Shown piece by piece: positions 19,790 to 30,232 of a stretch of DNA of 64,000 bases. The notes beneath the pieces are model-generated. The model worked only from the letters and a program-made list of their open reading frames with translations, ran no database searches and had not been told where the DNA came from. Source of the stretch: Sacculina carcini. Taxonomy: Eukaryota > Arthropoda > Thecostraca > Sacculinidae. The number at the start of each line of letters is the position of its first letter. Positions within the stretch are counted from its first letter, which is position 1. The translations under genes and the position numbers were made by a program. Location of the stretch: positions 6,467,362-6,531,361 of the forward strand of contig OU696572.1 in assembly GCA_916048095.2 (NCBI GenBank), written 5' to 3'.

Positions 19790-20180
19790 TCATCCTCGCA
19801 GCCTTTATATCGTTAGAAAACATATTAACCAACGTACTTCAATCACAACAACAACATGTATTTGACATAGCTCACTTTCGAGGGCAAAGGCGCAAGCAGA
19901 AATACAAGTATACACACATGTGGGCACATGGAGAAAGGTATGGAGCACAAATCGGCGAAAAGTGCATGGGTGCTTGCAAATTTGAATACATACATACACA
20001 CAAACACATGCACACGTACACATACACACGAACGTACATTCACATACATATACAGATATACACATAAACATGTGAATAATGTAAGGGAATGGAGAATATA
20101 ATGGGAATAGAGAAAAGAATGCAAAGTGAAAATTAAACAAAATGATAAGACAAAAAGCATAGGATATAACAGAATAAAAA
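19790..20180. repeat. CA/TACA-rich simple-repeat stretch
   Basis: Between about 19975 and 20065 the DNA is mostly ACATACACACA-type words. Open frames across it are low-complexity and not believed. Confidence 0.7.
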
Positions 20181-20189
20181 TAAAAATAA

Positions 20190-20385
20190 ATACTAGAAGG
20201 CCGTTGGCTAGCGAGTAGCTCTTCCGCCCTTGGACAGGTTCTTTTTATAGTCCTGCTGGGTGTCTAGCCACCCTCCTCACCGGTGGGAACCAGAAGGGGA
20301 GCCGGTTTAGTCGCCGACCACTCGACTATGAGACTGGTTGTACTGGACTACACAGTACCAGTAGCAGGAATTCTCCTGACCAGAC
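20190..20385 (-). other. Diverged inverted copy of the LINE leader module
   Basis: On the minus strand this reads TGTCTGGTCAGG, CCTGCTACTGGTA, GTACAACCAG, GGTCGGCGACTAA, GAGGAGGGTG, ACCCAGCAGGA, AAGGGCGG and AGCCAACGGCC in that order. These are the same words in the same order as plus-strand 825-1015. It ends in an ATTTTT-type tail. Its position just 3' of a LINE RT on the same strand suggests either a 3' UTR or a separate short element. Confidence 0.65.
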
Positions 20386-20484
20386 AATTTACCAGACCCA
20401 AGTGAATCAACCAGCCAATCACAGTAAATCACAATGAGGATAAGAGTTGAAAGATAACGGAAACAGATTACAGGGTAGGTTAGA

Positions 20485-21481
20485 TCAATCAGATTCAAGT
20501 AGGTGTTTGTGCAAGGCGACAGAAAAAGACTTGATAGACGTTTTTTCAAGGATGTGTGAGGGAAGCGAGTTATATATACGAGGAGCATACAAAAATGTAC
20601 AATGTAAAAGATTTGGACGACCAGGGAGATAAATTGATAGCGGGAGGACTAACTAAAGGCTTACGATGGCGACTATCAGAACGAACGCTGGGTATGAGAA
20701 GAGAACGAAGATACAAGGGTGAAGATGGAGAATGAATCAATTTGAATGTCAAACAGCAAATTTTGAATCGAATTCGTGAAAGAGCAGGAAGCCAACCAAG
20801 CTGCCGAAGGTGGGATGATGTAGGAGTTTCATGAGCGAAATCTTGACTTACGATGGAGTGGTCTACAAGGTCGAAAGCTGAAGAGAAGTCTAGCGAAATG
20901 AGAATAACAGACTTGCCACATGAGAAATGTGAGAAATTGTCGGTGACAAGTGAGAGTAGCAGGGCTTCAGTGGAGTGGTTTGAAACGAAGCCAGATTGAT
21001 CAGCATCAAGAGTAGATTGTATGACTGGCCGGAGTTGATCCAAGATGGCTGACTCAAGGAGTTTCGAAGGGAGAGATAAGATCGAAATGGGTCGATAGTT
21101 ACATGGCAGTGTAGGATCAAGACAAGATTTCTTAAGAATAGGCGTTATAGATGCATGCTTGGAGGCTAGAAAAATACCGTGGAGAAACGAGGAGTTAATT
21201 ATATGAGTGAAGAAGGGAGCCAGTAGAAGAATTGAATCATAAAGTGCAGAAAAGTTTATTGAATCGGTAGGGCAGCGAAATTTCTGGAGTGCTCTGAGAT
21301 AGCGCGCGGTCTTTGATATAGGAATGAAAGAGAATGACGACAATGATTCGATTGACGATGAAAAGGATAAAGGAGAGGGAGAAGGTTGAATGCTGGAATG
21401 CAGAACGGCGATTTTCTCAGCAAAGAAATTAGCAAAATCAGAGGCGGTGGCTGCATGGCTGCATGAGCATGCATTGAACAT
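20485..21481 (-). pseudogene. CR1-like LINE ORF2 with internal RT deletion
   Basis: The N-terminal side contains SDFANFFAEKIAVL, TPILKKSCLD, NYRPISILSLPSKLLESAI and SGFVSNHSTEALLLSL. It runs to ISLDFSSAFDLVDHSI and then jumps in frame to LRQLGWLPALSRIRFK, so the palm with YADD is deleted without breaking the frame. The C terminus (PWSSKSF, then after a shift YNSLPSHI and LHKHLLESD) stops at 20487-20485. It cannot polymerise because the catalytic core is missing. Confidence 0.8.
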
Positions 21482-22229
21482 GATGGCTGATGAGCTCGAC
21501 CGGAAAGAGCTTTCAAGGTGGACCAGCGTAGCACAGATATGCAGGTGAAGATCAATTGCTAAATCCTAAAAGCAGACATTTTGACATTTCTTAATCGTCA
21601 GACCTGATATTCCATCTCTTTTTCTATTTCATCCTCATTTATATCGTTTTTGTGCCTCTTATCTGCAAAAAGTTACCAAACTCCGTGGTAAAGTTACCCA
21701 ATAACAAGAAATATATCAAAAGTTAACCTGACGATAAAAAAGTAACCTAAAAAGCCAAAAGTAACCTAACGATGAAAAAGTAACTTTTGGTAACCTAATA
21801 ACTTTTTAATAATGATCGTACACAACTTTTTCATTCAGTTTTAAGTAGCTTATGAAAAGGTGACCTTTAGGTCGAAAAATAACTTTATTAACTTTTGACA
21901 GCCCTAAATATCACCCATAATGCGCGATGTAGCAGCGACAACCTCACATGACCGCTGGCTAGAGACTGACGGGATTTTGCGCAATACAGTCCACAGACGA
22001 CAAAATATTCTCCAGTTTGCACGATATATTTTCAAGTTTCTGAAAATCGTGCAATATATTGCGCTCGCTTTCAATAGCGCCCACACGTCATCAATATTAT
22101 TACGCAACCTGAAATATGGCGCAATAATATTGATCATCTATGGTCCGCTTAAGAACCAATGCTTTGCTGCCCCTGCCTTAGGATCCCCTTATAAGCCTAC
22201 CTCTGGTTTCACACATATTGTTTGATCAG

Positions 22230-22463
22230 ATGAAGGAGAGTATTCGTCGCTCGTCCGCGGCGTATCGGTGCTACCAAGAGGCCGTCGAAGCGGCGGGAAC
22301 CGGTAATGACAACGATGGTGACGCCGGAAAAGTCGGCGTCGACACACAGGAGTCTGCGGTATCCGTTCACCCGGAGGCAATCACTCCGTGGAATAAACAG
22401 TATCCTCAGTATCGCCGGCTGGGACAGATGCGGTCGCGTGTCATCAAATATGAATCCAAGGGT
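22230..22463 (+). CDS. Candidate host exon, unknown protein
   Basis: A pyrimidine-containing tract ending TTTGATCAG precedes ATG at 22230. The frame reads MKESIRRSSAAYRCYQEAVE, an Asp/Gly-rich stretch, then TPWNKQYPQYRRLGQ and MRSRVIKYESK. AAG|GTATTG at 22463 could be a splice donor; reading on into the AT-rich DNA looks non-coding. GC content and codon quality exceed the flanks. It lies just outside the Harbinger-like element. No family is recognised; it could equally be an unknown element's ORF. Confidence 0.35.
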
Positions 22464-22479
22464 ATTGTCACATTATCTG

Positions 22480-22868
22480 CTTTTCTCAGCACATCATCTC
22501 TTCATTCGAATTTGGAGAATATGGTTTATATTTGTACGTTGCAGTGAGGTGAAACAGTTTGTTGGGGTTCACCGATACTGTTTATTTTTGCGTGAAAAGC
22601 GAACAGAGCTCAGTAGAAGGATATAGGTTATTTATCAGCGTTTTCAAGAATAAGTGGTCCGATGCGGCCTGCACGTTGGGTGACGGCGCCAAGAAGGGAT
22701 TGGGGAGGGCTGGCTGAAGCCCCCCCCCAAAAAAAATATACCAAGCCACCCCTAAACCCCCCGAAAATCATAATCATGGACATTAAAATGTCTTACCACT
22801 GTAAATGAAGTGTTATTGTCCTAAATACGTGCCGTTTCATTTATATATAATGGTGGTTCCATATTCAT
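22480..22868. other. Unassigned DNA
   Basis: AT-rich sequence with a C8-9 run followed by A-rich DNA near 22720-22740 and another C-rich block at 22753-22763. No gene, inverted repeat pair or known element was recognised. Confidence 0.5.
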
Positions 22869-22870
22869 TA

Positions 22871-23025
22871 CAGTGTACCCCGCATATATGGGAACCGCGG
22901 TTATAAGAGAGTATTTATTCGGGCCCGTCTTCTAAGCTCAATGTGTACTTCTCCCCGAATATAATAGAACCCCTAATATAACGGACTTTTTCTGAGTCCT
23001 GACCACTCTTATATCCGGGTGCATT
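22871..23025. mobile_element. 155-bp TA-flanked MITE (pogo/mariner-like)
   Basis: The left end CAGTGTACCCCGCATATA and the right end, read on the minus strand as CAATGCACCCGGATATAA, are imperfect terminal inverted repeats. TA dinucleotides flank both sides (22869-22870 and 23026-23027), as in Tc1/mariner/pogo insertions. No transposase is encoded. Confidence 0.65.
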
Positions 23026-23187
23026 GTACTCCTATATGATTATTTAGTTTAATACAATTTATTTCAATTTTGAAGTGTTTTACCTTATGTTTTGTTTAAA
23101 CGTTAACGTTGTTTAAACGTATCATCGTATTTGATATTGAACTTTCAGTCGGCTTTGTACTCGGGTGAATCGTGAGGCGTGTGCGGT

Positions 23188-23307
23188 TGATGAGGCGTGT
23201 GCGGCGCATACTATATTCTTTCTTTTGATAGCACCATTATCAAAAGGAAAAACTACTTTGCTATCATAGATAAAATTATCAGTGAGTTGACGAGACAATT
23301 TTCTCCA
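23188..23307 (+). pseudogene. Possible hAT/ZBED-type transposase scrap
   Basis: A short frame reads IIKRKNYFAIIDKIISELTR followed by QFSP and a stop. The pattern Y-x2-IID-x2-I-SEL-x-RxF is like the region before the C-terminal half of hAT-type proteins. It is only about 35 residues, so chance is possible. Confidence 0.25.
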
Positions 23308-23315
23308 GCTTCTTG

Positions 23316-23560
23316 AAGTATTTTGGTAGGTGCGACTGCTTTGTATCCGAAGCACAGCCAACGCCACCCAGATACATGTATCTAGGTGACGTTGGCACAA
23401 CATATTCCTCGGTAAAAGCGGTTTTGGCGGGAATGACAACCAATTATGGTGTAACAGAGGACGATCTTTATGTGAATACTCACCAGTTGAAAATACATAT
23501 AGCCAGAAAAGGGTCAAGGGTCAGAATGTTTCAACACCATTACAAGGTCATTTTCATTGA
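23316..23560 (+). other. Coding-like stretch, unrecognised
   Basis: The frame reads FVSEAQPTPPRYMYLGDVGT, then YSSVKAVLAGMTTNYG and DDLYVNTHQLKIHIARK before drifting into low-complexity text. It is more coding-like than its flanks but shows no known motif and no clear start. It could be an exon or part of a decayed element. Confidence 0.25.
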
Positions 23561-23949
23561 CATTTACACACTTGTATGTATTGAACTTACTCTACATGTC
23601 ACATTAGCGTGTTGCGAAATAAGTTGTCATGTCTGAAGCTCTTGAAAACATATCTGAGAAACAGCAGTGAACAAAACCGCACCAGCAGCGTCGCTGTATT
23701 ATGCTTGAATTATATATGAGCGAAACAACTGGGCGTTTATTGTATTATCGACGCATTCGTTACCAATCATTAAAACAGGCGCTTTGTTCTGAAGTAACAT
23801 GCTTTATGTTATCGTTACATTTCATATTACCGAATTTCAAATCATTGGTGTTCTACTCAAAATGTTTGTTATTGTATTGTCGATTGTGGTATGTGAGTGT
23901 GTGCATGTGTGTGCAATGGTGTTGGTGCCTATTTGAGCGGTACTGTTCA

Positions 23950-23951
<2 letters not shown>

Positions 23952-23991
<40 letters not shown>
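23952..23991. repeat. (TA)n microsatellite
   Basis: About 20 TA repeats, followed by TCAAACAAACGAG. Confidence 0.95.
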
Positions 23992-23993
<2 letters not shown>

Positions 23994-24250
23994 AACAAAC
24001 GAGATTAAAATCGATTGCGCATTCGCAGTTGACTAGTTTTTTCCGCGTTGTCTCGATATTTCTTGCGAGTTGCTGGTTTCTTTTGTCAAGTCTGTTCAGC
24101 AATTGGCCGATGTTTTGTTGGCGTAACATTTCGGAGTTAACTATCTCCATTCTCACACACTGGTAGACATTGGTGGTATTTATTTCTCGAGACGTCTTTC
24201 GGCTAACATTAGTCATCTTCAGGAGTTACACTGACCAGAAATTCAAATTA
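23992..24250 (-). other. Possible retroelement 3' region
   Basis: On the minus strand the text CCTGAAGATGACTAATG with TTAGCCGAAAGACGTC (24187-24223) contains a small CTAA/TTAG stem and a CTGA..GAAA arrangement like motifs seen near Penelope-type and related element ends. The upstream frame contains a short coiled-coil-like stretch. No RT is present. Confidence 0.25.
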
Positions 24251-24271
24251 CAGTGCTAAGATACAATGCAA

Positions 24272-24274
<3 letters not shown>

Positions 24275-24366
<92 letters not shown>

Positions 24367-27300
24367 GATCCTCTGTCTGTGTGTCTGTCTGTGTGTCCCA
24401 CCCTCCTTGGTCCATATTCTATCAGCTGCTACTCGGCCATCACTTGGCGTACCCGCTAACAATTTATACCATCATGTTGGAAATTTTCTTGTCTACACTG
24501 TAGGTGAAATTTTTAATTTTAAAAATTCAACCAAAAAAAGTTATAGCGGTGAAAAGTCAAAATGAACCCTGAAAAATGCGAAAATTTTGGTCAATTTTCT
24601 GAAGACTACTCCTCCTAAACCAGCAATGGTACAACTATACAAATTATACCACTGTGTAGAAAATGTTCTGTTCTACTCAACGAACTATAATTTATACCCA
24701 AAAATTGAATATAAAACATGTAAAATGGAAAAAATTCAATATACATTCAAAATTTTATTTAAACTCCACGCGTCCGATTTTCTATACTTTTTTCTCTATT
24801 TCTCAAAAATTAATTATCACACATCTAAATAAATAATACCATCATGCTGGGAATTTTGTTTTCTACAACACGGTATAATTTTTAATTTTCCAAAGTGTAT
24901 TGAAAAAAAGTTACGGCGGTGTGAAGTGTAAATGACAAAGTCAAAAAGGCAAAATTAGCACAAAAAACGTGAATATTTTGGTCAATATTTCGCTATCTAT
25001 TCCTCATAAACCAGCAATGGTACAGCTATGAAAATTATACTATTGTGTAGATAATTTTGTGTTCTACAAGAAAAGTTATAATTTGTACCCACAAATGATA
25101 CAAAAAACGTGTAAAATTAGCAAAATTCTCAAATACATCCAAAATTACACTTGAACACCGGGTGACTAAAATTTATTCATTTTTCTATCTATTTCTCAGG
25201 AACTGTTTGTCACACATTAAAATATATTATACCATCGTGCTCGAAATTTTTTTTCTACAAAACGGTATAATTTTTAATTTTTCAAAGTGTATCTGAAGGA
25301 AGTTACAGCGGTGTACATTCAAAATGTCATGTTGCCAATTTAACAGCTATTATGCGCACTTGCGATTACACAGGAATATACTACTGTGTAGAAAATTTTG
25401 TGTTCTACAAGATAAGCTATAATTTATACCCACAAATGATACAAAAAACGTGTAAAATTGGCAAAATTCTCAAATACATCCAAAATTACACTTGAACACC
25501 GGGTGACTAAAATTAATTCATTTGTCTACCTATTTCTCAGGAACTGTTTGTCACACATTAAAATAAATTATAACATCGTGCTAGAAATTTTGTTTTCTAC
25601 AATACGGTATAATTTTTAATTTTCCAAAGTGTATCTGAAGGAAGTTACGACTGTGTAAAGTCAAAATGGCATGTTGCCAATTTGACAGCTATTATGCGCA
25701 GTTGCGATTACACATGAATATACACTGATATAATTTCGCTGAAGTCCAGTCACAATTTATGCACTTGCGATTACACAGGAATATACTACTGTGTCGAGAA
25801 TTTTGTTTTCTACAAGATAAGCTATAATTTATACCCACAAATGATACAAAAAACGTGTAAAATTGGCAAAATTCTCAAATACATCCAAAATTACACTTGA
25901 ACACCGGGCGACTAAAATTTATTCATTTTCCTACTATTTCTCAGTAACTATTTGTTACACATAAAAATAAATTATACCATCGTGCTCGAATTTTTGTTTT
26001 CTACAAAACGGTATAATTTTTAATTTTTCAAAGTGTATCTGAAGGACGTTACGGCGGTGTAAAGTCAAAAGGACATATTGCCAATTTGACAGCTATTATG
26101 CGCACTTGCGATTACACAGGAATATACTACTGTGTAGATAATGTTGTGTTCTACAAGATAAGCTATAATTTTTACCCACAAATGATACAAAAAAACGTGT
26201 AAAATTGGCAAAATTCTCAAATACATCCAAAATTAGACTTGAACACCGGTTGACTAAAATTAATTCATTTTCTATTATTTTTCTGTAACTATTTGTTACA
26301 CATATAAATAAATTATAACATCGTGCTGGAAATTTTGTGTTCTACAATGCGGTATAATTTTTTATTTCCCAAAGTGTATCTGAAGGAAGTTACGGCGGTG
26401 TAAAGTCAAAAGGACATATTACCAATTTGACAGCTATTATGCCAACTTGCAATTACACAGGAATGTACACTGATTAAATTTCACTGAAGCCCAATCACAA
26501 TTCAGAATGCATCATATTAGCTCCAAGCATGGATGGTGTGGTTTTATTGCGTACAGTTTAATTAATGCTACACTATACCGAATAGAAAGTCTTTATTGTC
26601 CTCAATATTTCCACATTAATTGTTCCGCAAGACGGGCGGATAAAATGCTACTGGGAACAAAGTAAACTACTGAATTTTACTGTGTAATTTAATTGGTTTA
26701 ATTTCAAGCTGCATACGCCTAAGTTGCATAAGGATACGGGTTGTAATATCATGCAATGCCAACTATATGCATATGCTGTTTTAGCGGAAGCATTAATCTG
26801 GAATTATAGAGTTGACAGAAAGTTTCATTGTTTTGATAGTGTTACACTTCTGAATTACTACACATGAAGGACGGGTGTGAATTTGAGCAGTGTTGAGGGA
26901 AAAACATCGTCAATAATTAAAACAAGAATTTACAAATTTGACTTTTTCTGTTGGTCGTTTTACATCAATTTTCTTTGTGTTTGTTTCGTGTTTGAGTTCT
27001 GAATTATTCCGCACGACGGGCAGCTTTAAATATGAGGCGGGTTGTGGAAAAACATGTTTTCTAAATTGAAACATAATTTTCACATTTAGACTTTTATAAT
27101 GGCTAAAACTTTCCTATGGGTTTGATTTTCTTTTTCAGTTTTCACTAATTTTTTTATGAATTGAATATTAATTATATTTTATGAACTGTTCCGCACGACG
27201 GGCGGGCTTAAATGTATCTATAAAGAGTGGGTTAAAATGATAGCGAGGTATATGATATTTTGCTAGCAGTAAATATTCTAGCGATAAAAGTAGTATAGCT

Positions 27301-28567
27301 CTTAAGCAAATGATTTTGGAGAATGATGTGAACCTTTAAATATATTTTGCGATCTGATGATATATGTATTAGGAATAATACGTAGCCGAATATAGATTAC
27401 ATAATATAATATCGGCTGTAATATCAAGGGCTGTAATATCGGTGTAATCCAAAAAATAACAAGTGTATGAATATGATGCATTAGTGGAAGCATTAACCGG
27501 GAATTATGAGATAATATGATAATGGTGTATAATTATATCGCATTATGTAACAAATGTGAATTTAGCTGCCTTACAGTTTGGTTCCGATACTATATTGGTG
27601 GGCCGCGTGTTTGGGACCCCTGGGGTAGATAATCTCAGTCTTCTGATTACAAATTATGATCGAATCAGTATATTTTGTGATCACAAACTAATAAGTTAAA
27701 TCACCTCAGACTAGGCTGAGTGCGGTCAAGATTGGATGGTTGGGTTGGGTTGGGTAGGTTTGACTCAGGTTATCTTGGGTTTTAATGATAGTGGAAAATA
27801 TATAAATTTTAGCAATAAATATTATAGCGGTAAAAGTAAAATAGTACTTAAGCAAATGATATTGGGGAATGATGTTAAGTAATAAATATAGTTTGGAAAC
27901 ATTCTGATGAAAAGATTTCATCATCTTTCATTGTGTGTTTCGTGTTTGTGTTCTGAATTATAACACACGACGGGCAGATTTATATATCAGGCGGGTTGAG
28001 GGATAATATTTGTCAAAATGAGAACAAAAGTATTCAATTTTAGACTTTTCTATTGGTTAAGATATTTATAGGTTACATTTTTTGGTTTTCAATTTGTATT
28101 CATTATATTTTATGGATTCGATATGAATTGTATTGTATGAATTGTTCCGCACGACGGGCGGGTTTAAAAAAAGTGTTTTTAGTTCATTTTTTCAAATGGT
28201 TCATTTAAAAAAAGGTAATTTTTTTAAAAATAAAAATGCTCCGCGGGCAGCAACTATAGACAATAGAACGTTCAATTTACCCTGTAGAATTAATCCATAC
28301 ACAAAACCAATGGATTTGACTTCAAGATGCAGAACGGATCGTGTTCGAGTTCTGAATTATTCAGCACGACGGGCGGGTTTAAAAATGACCCAGGCGGACT
28401 GAGGGGAAATATTTTGTCGAAATAAAAATAATTAAACTTATAATTTTCAATTGATTAATACTTTTATGAGTGTACCCTATTTCATTTTTATTTTTCCATA
28501 TTTTTTTATGAATTGAATATGAATTTCATGTTATGAATTGCTCCGCACAACGGGCGGGTTTTAATGC
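24275..28567 (+). mobile_element. Long Helitron-like repeat, inverted copy B2
   Basis: This is the mirror image of copy A2: it starts with a TA tract (24275-24361), then AAAAGAGATCCTCTG, the GACA/CA run, the satellite (24500-26520) and the CCCGCCCG-box region, ending GGGTTTTAATGC at 28567. The AT-rich frame equivalent to 4042-4260 lies at 27924-27706 on the minus strand. It converges with A2 across the 17 kb between them. Confidence 0.6.
24500..26520. repeat. Dimeric satellite, inverted copy B
   Basis: The same ~190-bp alternating units as copy A are present in reverse orientation, with TTCTACAA cores at similar spacing and ATTATACC/GGTATAAT arms. No gene is seen. Confidence 0.85.
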
Positions 28568-29019
28568 TATATATATACATAAAGAAGAAATTATCTGTCT
28601 GTCTGTGTATGTATGCTTGAATATGAGGTGACATAATTGCGCTGGTTCATGGTTCGCTGGTTCAATGATCAGGGGCTTGAAACGCAAACGAAGCGATGGC
28701 TCATTTTTATGAAATAAAAATGTCCCGAGGGCAGCAATAAAACGTTCAATTTCACCGTGTAGAATGAATTCATATACAAAACTAATGGATTTGACTTCAA
28801 GAACCATAACGGATGGTGTTCGAGTTCTGAATTATTCCGCACGTCGGCCGGGTTTAAATATGAGGCGGGCTGAGTGAAAATATTTTGTCCAAATAAAATT
28901 AAAAATAATGAAATTTAGACTTTTTAATTGATTAAGGTTTTTATGAGTTTGCCTTATTTATTTTTAATTTGCAATATTTTTATGAATTTCTCCGCACAAC
29001 GGGCGGGTTTTAATGCTAG
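28568..29019 (+). mobile_element. Short Helitron-like repeat, inverted copy B1
   Basis: It runs from TATATATACATAAAGAAG to the terminus CCGCACAACGGGCGG, GTTTTAATG, CTAG at 29016-29019, followed by T of a TA tract. It is head-to-tail with B2. Confidence 0.6.
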
Positions 29020-29173
29020 TATATATATATCAGTTTCATTTGTGCAGTCATTGCGTGCGGACGCGTTTTGTAGCTCCTATACTTTACATTAATTTTTGAT
29101 ATCCAATTGCATTAAAGTAAAACAATTTAATGTTTTGTATCTTGAGCATTTTTCAATTGGAAATATTTTCATC

Positions 29174-30232
29174 ATGGCAACATCTGCCAAAAGAAGAGCA
29201 TGTGGCAATTGCTCCGAGAAGGAAGGAAGAATCAAACTGCTAGAAAATCAAGTGAAGGAGTTGATGGAAAAAACAAGGAATTGATGGAGAACAACAAGCA
29301 GTTGCAAGAAAAAATTTGCAGAGATGATAAGTTGGCAAGACAATTGGAAGATGTTACGAAGAAGGTGGAAGAACTGGAGATATTTGTGAAGATATTGATA
29401 TTTGTGAAGACGACGAAGGATGAAAGCCAAGCGGAAGCAAGTTTGAAGAGATCAGGTGAGTCACCGTGGCTGACAGCAGTAAAAAAAGGAAACACGAAGA
29501 ACTTGCTGGTGGTGTCGGCCACCAACGAAGAAAAAACGTTGAAAGTAAAAAAAAACTTAGATAATTGCAGCGCTAAAACATGTCCAGGTCAAGCAAACCA
29601 AGTTTACGAACGAAGGAAAAAGGCTGATGAACTTTGAAAGAAAGGAAGAGAGAGATGCTGCCGCAACCAAATTGAAAAATGTCTCGGATATTTCAACTAA
29701 AACGGTAAGAAAGTTGAAACCAAAAATAATGATTTGCAATGTCAATGCGGAAGAGAGCGAAAGCATTGTAGAGAAACTGATAGAAAAAAATTATGCACTC
29801 AATAAGATTGAAAGTATCGAAAAACGTATGAGTGTGGTACGAACAAAAAAGGCTGCTGCGGGAACTCGTCATTTCATTATTAAATGCGATGCCGAGGTAC
29901 GAAGTGCGATTGGGAAATGTAATGACGCATTGCGACTGGACTGGGGACAGTATAAGATTGTGGACAGCTTCCATGTAGTTGTATGCTACCACTGCCAGAG
30001 ATATGGACACGTGGCGGAAAATTGCACATGGAGAGCTGCTGGAAATGGTACGTGTTGCCATATATGTGCAGGCAACCACACGGCGAAACAGTGTCAGGCT
30101 GAAGAAAAGAAGTACATCAACTGTATGCGACATAGAAAAACGGAGTACAATCATTGTGCAAACGACAGATGCTGCCCCGTTCTCGCCAAACAGCTGGAAG
30201 AAATCAAAACAAAAACCGAATATGGATGCTGA
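29174..30232 (+). pseudogene. LINE ORF1 (Gag-like, coiled coil and zinc knuckles)
   Basis: ATG at 29174 (MATSAKRRACGNC) leads into a Lys/Glu-rich coiled coil (KLLENQVKELMEK, QLEDVTKKVEELE). Frame losses near 29270 and in an A run near 29545 break it. From about 29558 one frame runs to the stop at 30230-30232 and carries knuckles CYHCQRYGHVAENC near 29970 and CCHICAGNHTAKQC near 30053, plus a Cys/His-rich tail. ORF1 proteins of this type bind element RNA. The stop overlaps the ORF2 start (ATG 30222). Confidence 0.8.

Larger units (their letters stand above)
16892..21906. mobile_element. hAT-like element carrying nested retroelements
   Basis: The left end TAGGGCTGTCAAAA (16892) and the right end, read on the minus strand as TAGGGCTGTCAAAA (21906), are terminal inverted repeats. 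They are flanked by ATTATCAC (16884-16891) and AATATCAC (21907-21914), an 8-bp duplication matching at 7 of 8 bases as expected for hAT. Subterminal DNA on both sides is full of AAGTAACCTAA words, plausibly transposase-binding motifs. No hAT transposase was found inside. The interior holds LINE and Gypsy fragments. Confidence 0.7.
16397..22149. mobile_element. PIF/Harbinger-like element with nested insertions
   Basis: The ends are inverted repeats. The left end reads AGCGGCCCATGC.. with AATAATATTG inside; the right end on the opposite strand reads AGCGGACCATAG.. with AATATTATTG. Both are flanked by TAA (16394-16396 and 22150-22152), a TWA-type 3-bp duplication expected of PIF/Harbinger. The left arm encodes a MADF-like fragment. 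Without the hAT-like insertion (16892-21906) the element is about 0.74 kb, so it was already a deletion derivative lacking transposase. Confidence 0.6.

Noticed and set aside
19805-20160. Minus-strand Cys/Val-rich frames
   Set aside because: They translate an ACATACACACA-type simple repeat; a secreted Cys-rich peptide is not supported.
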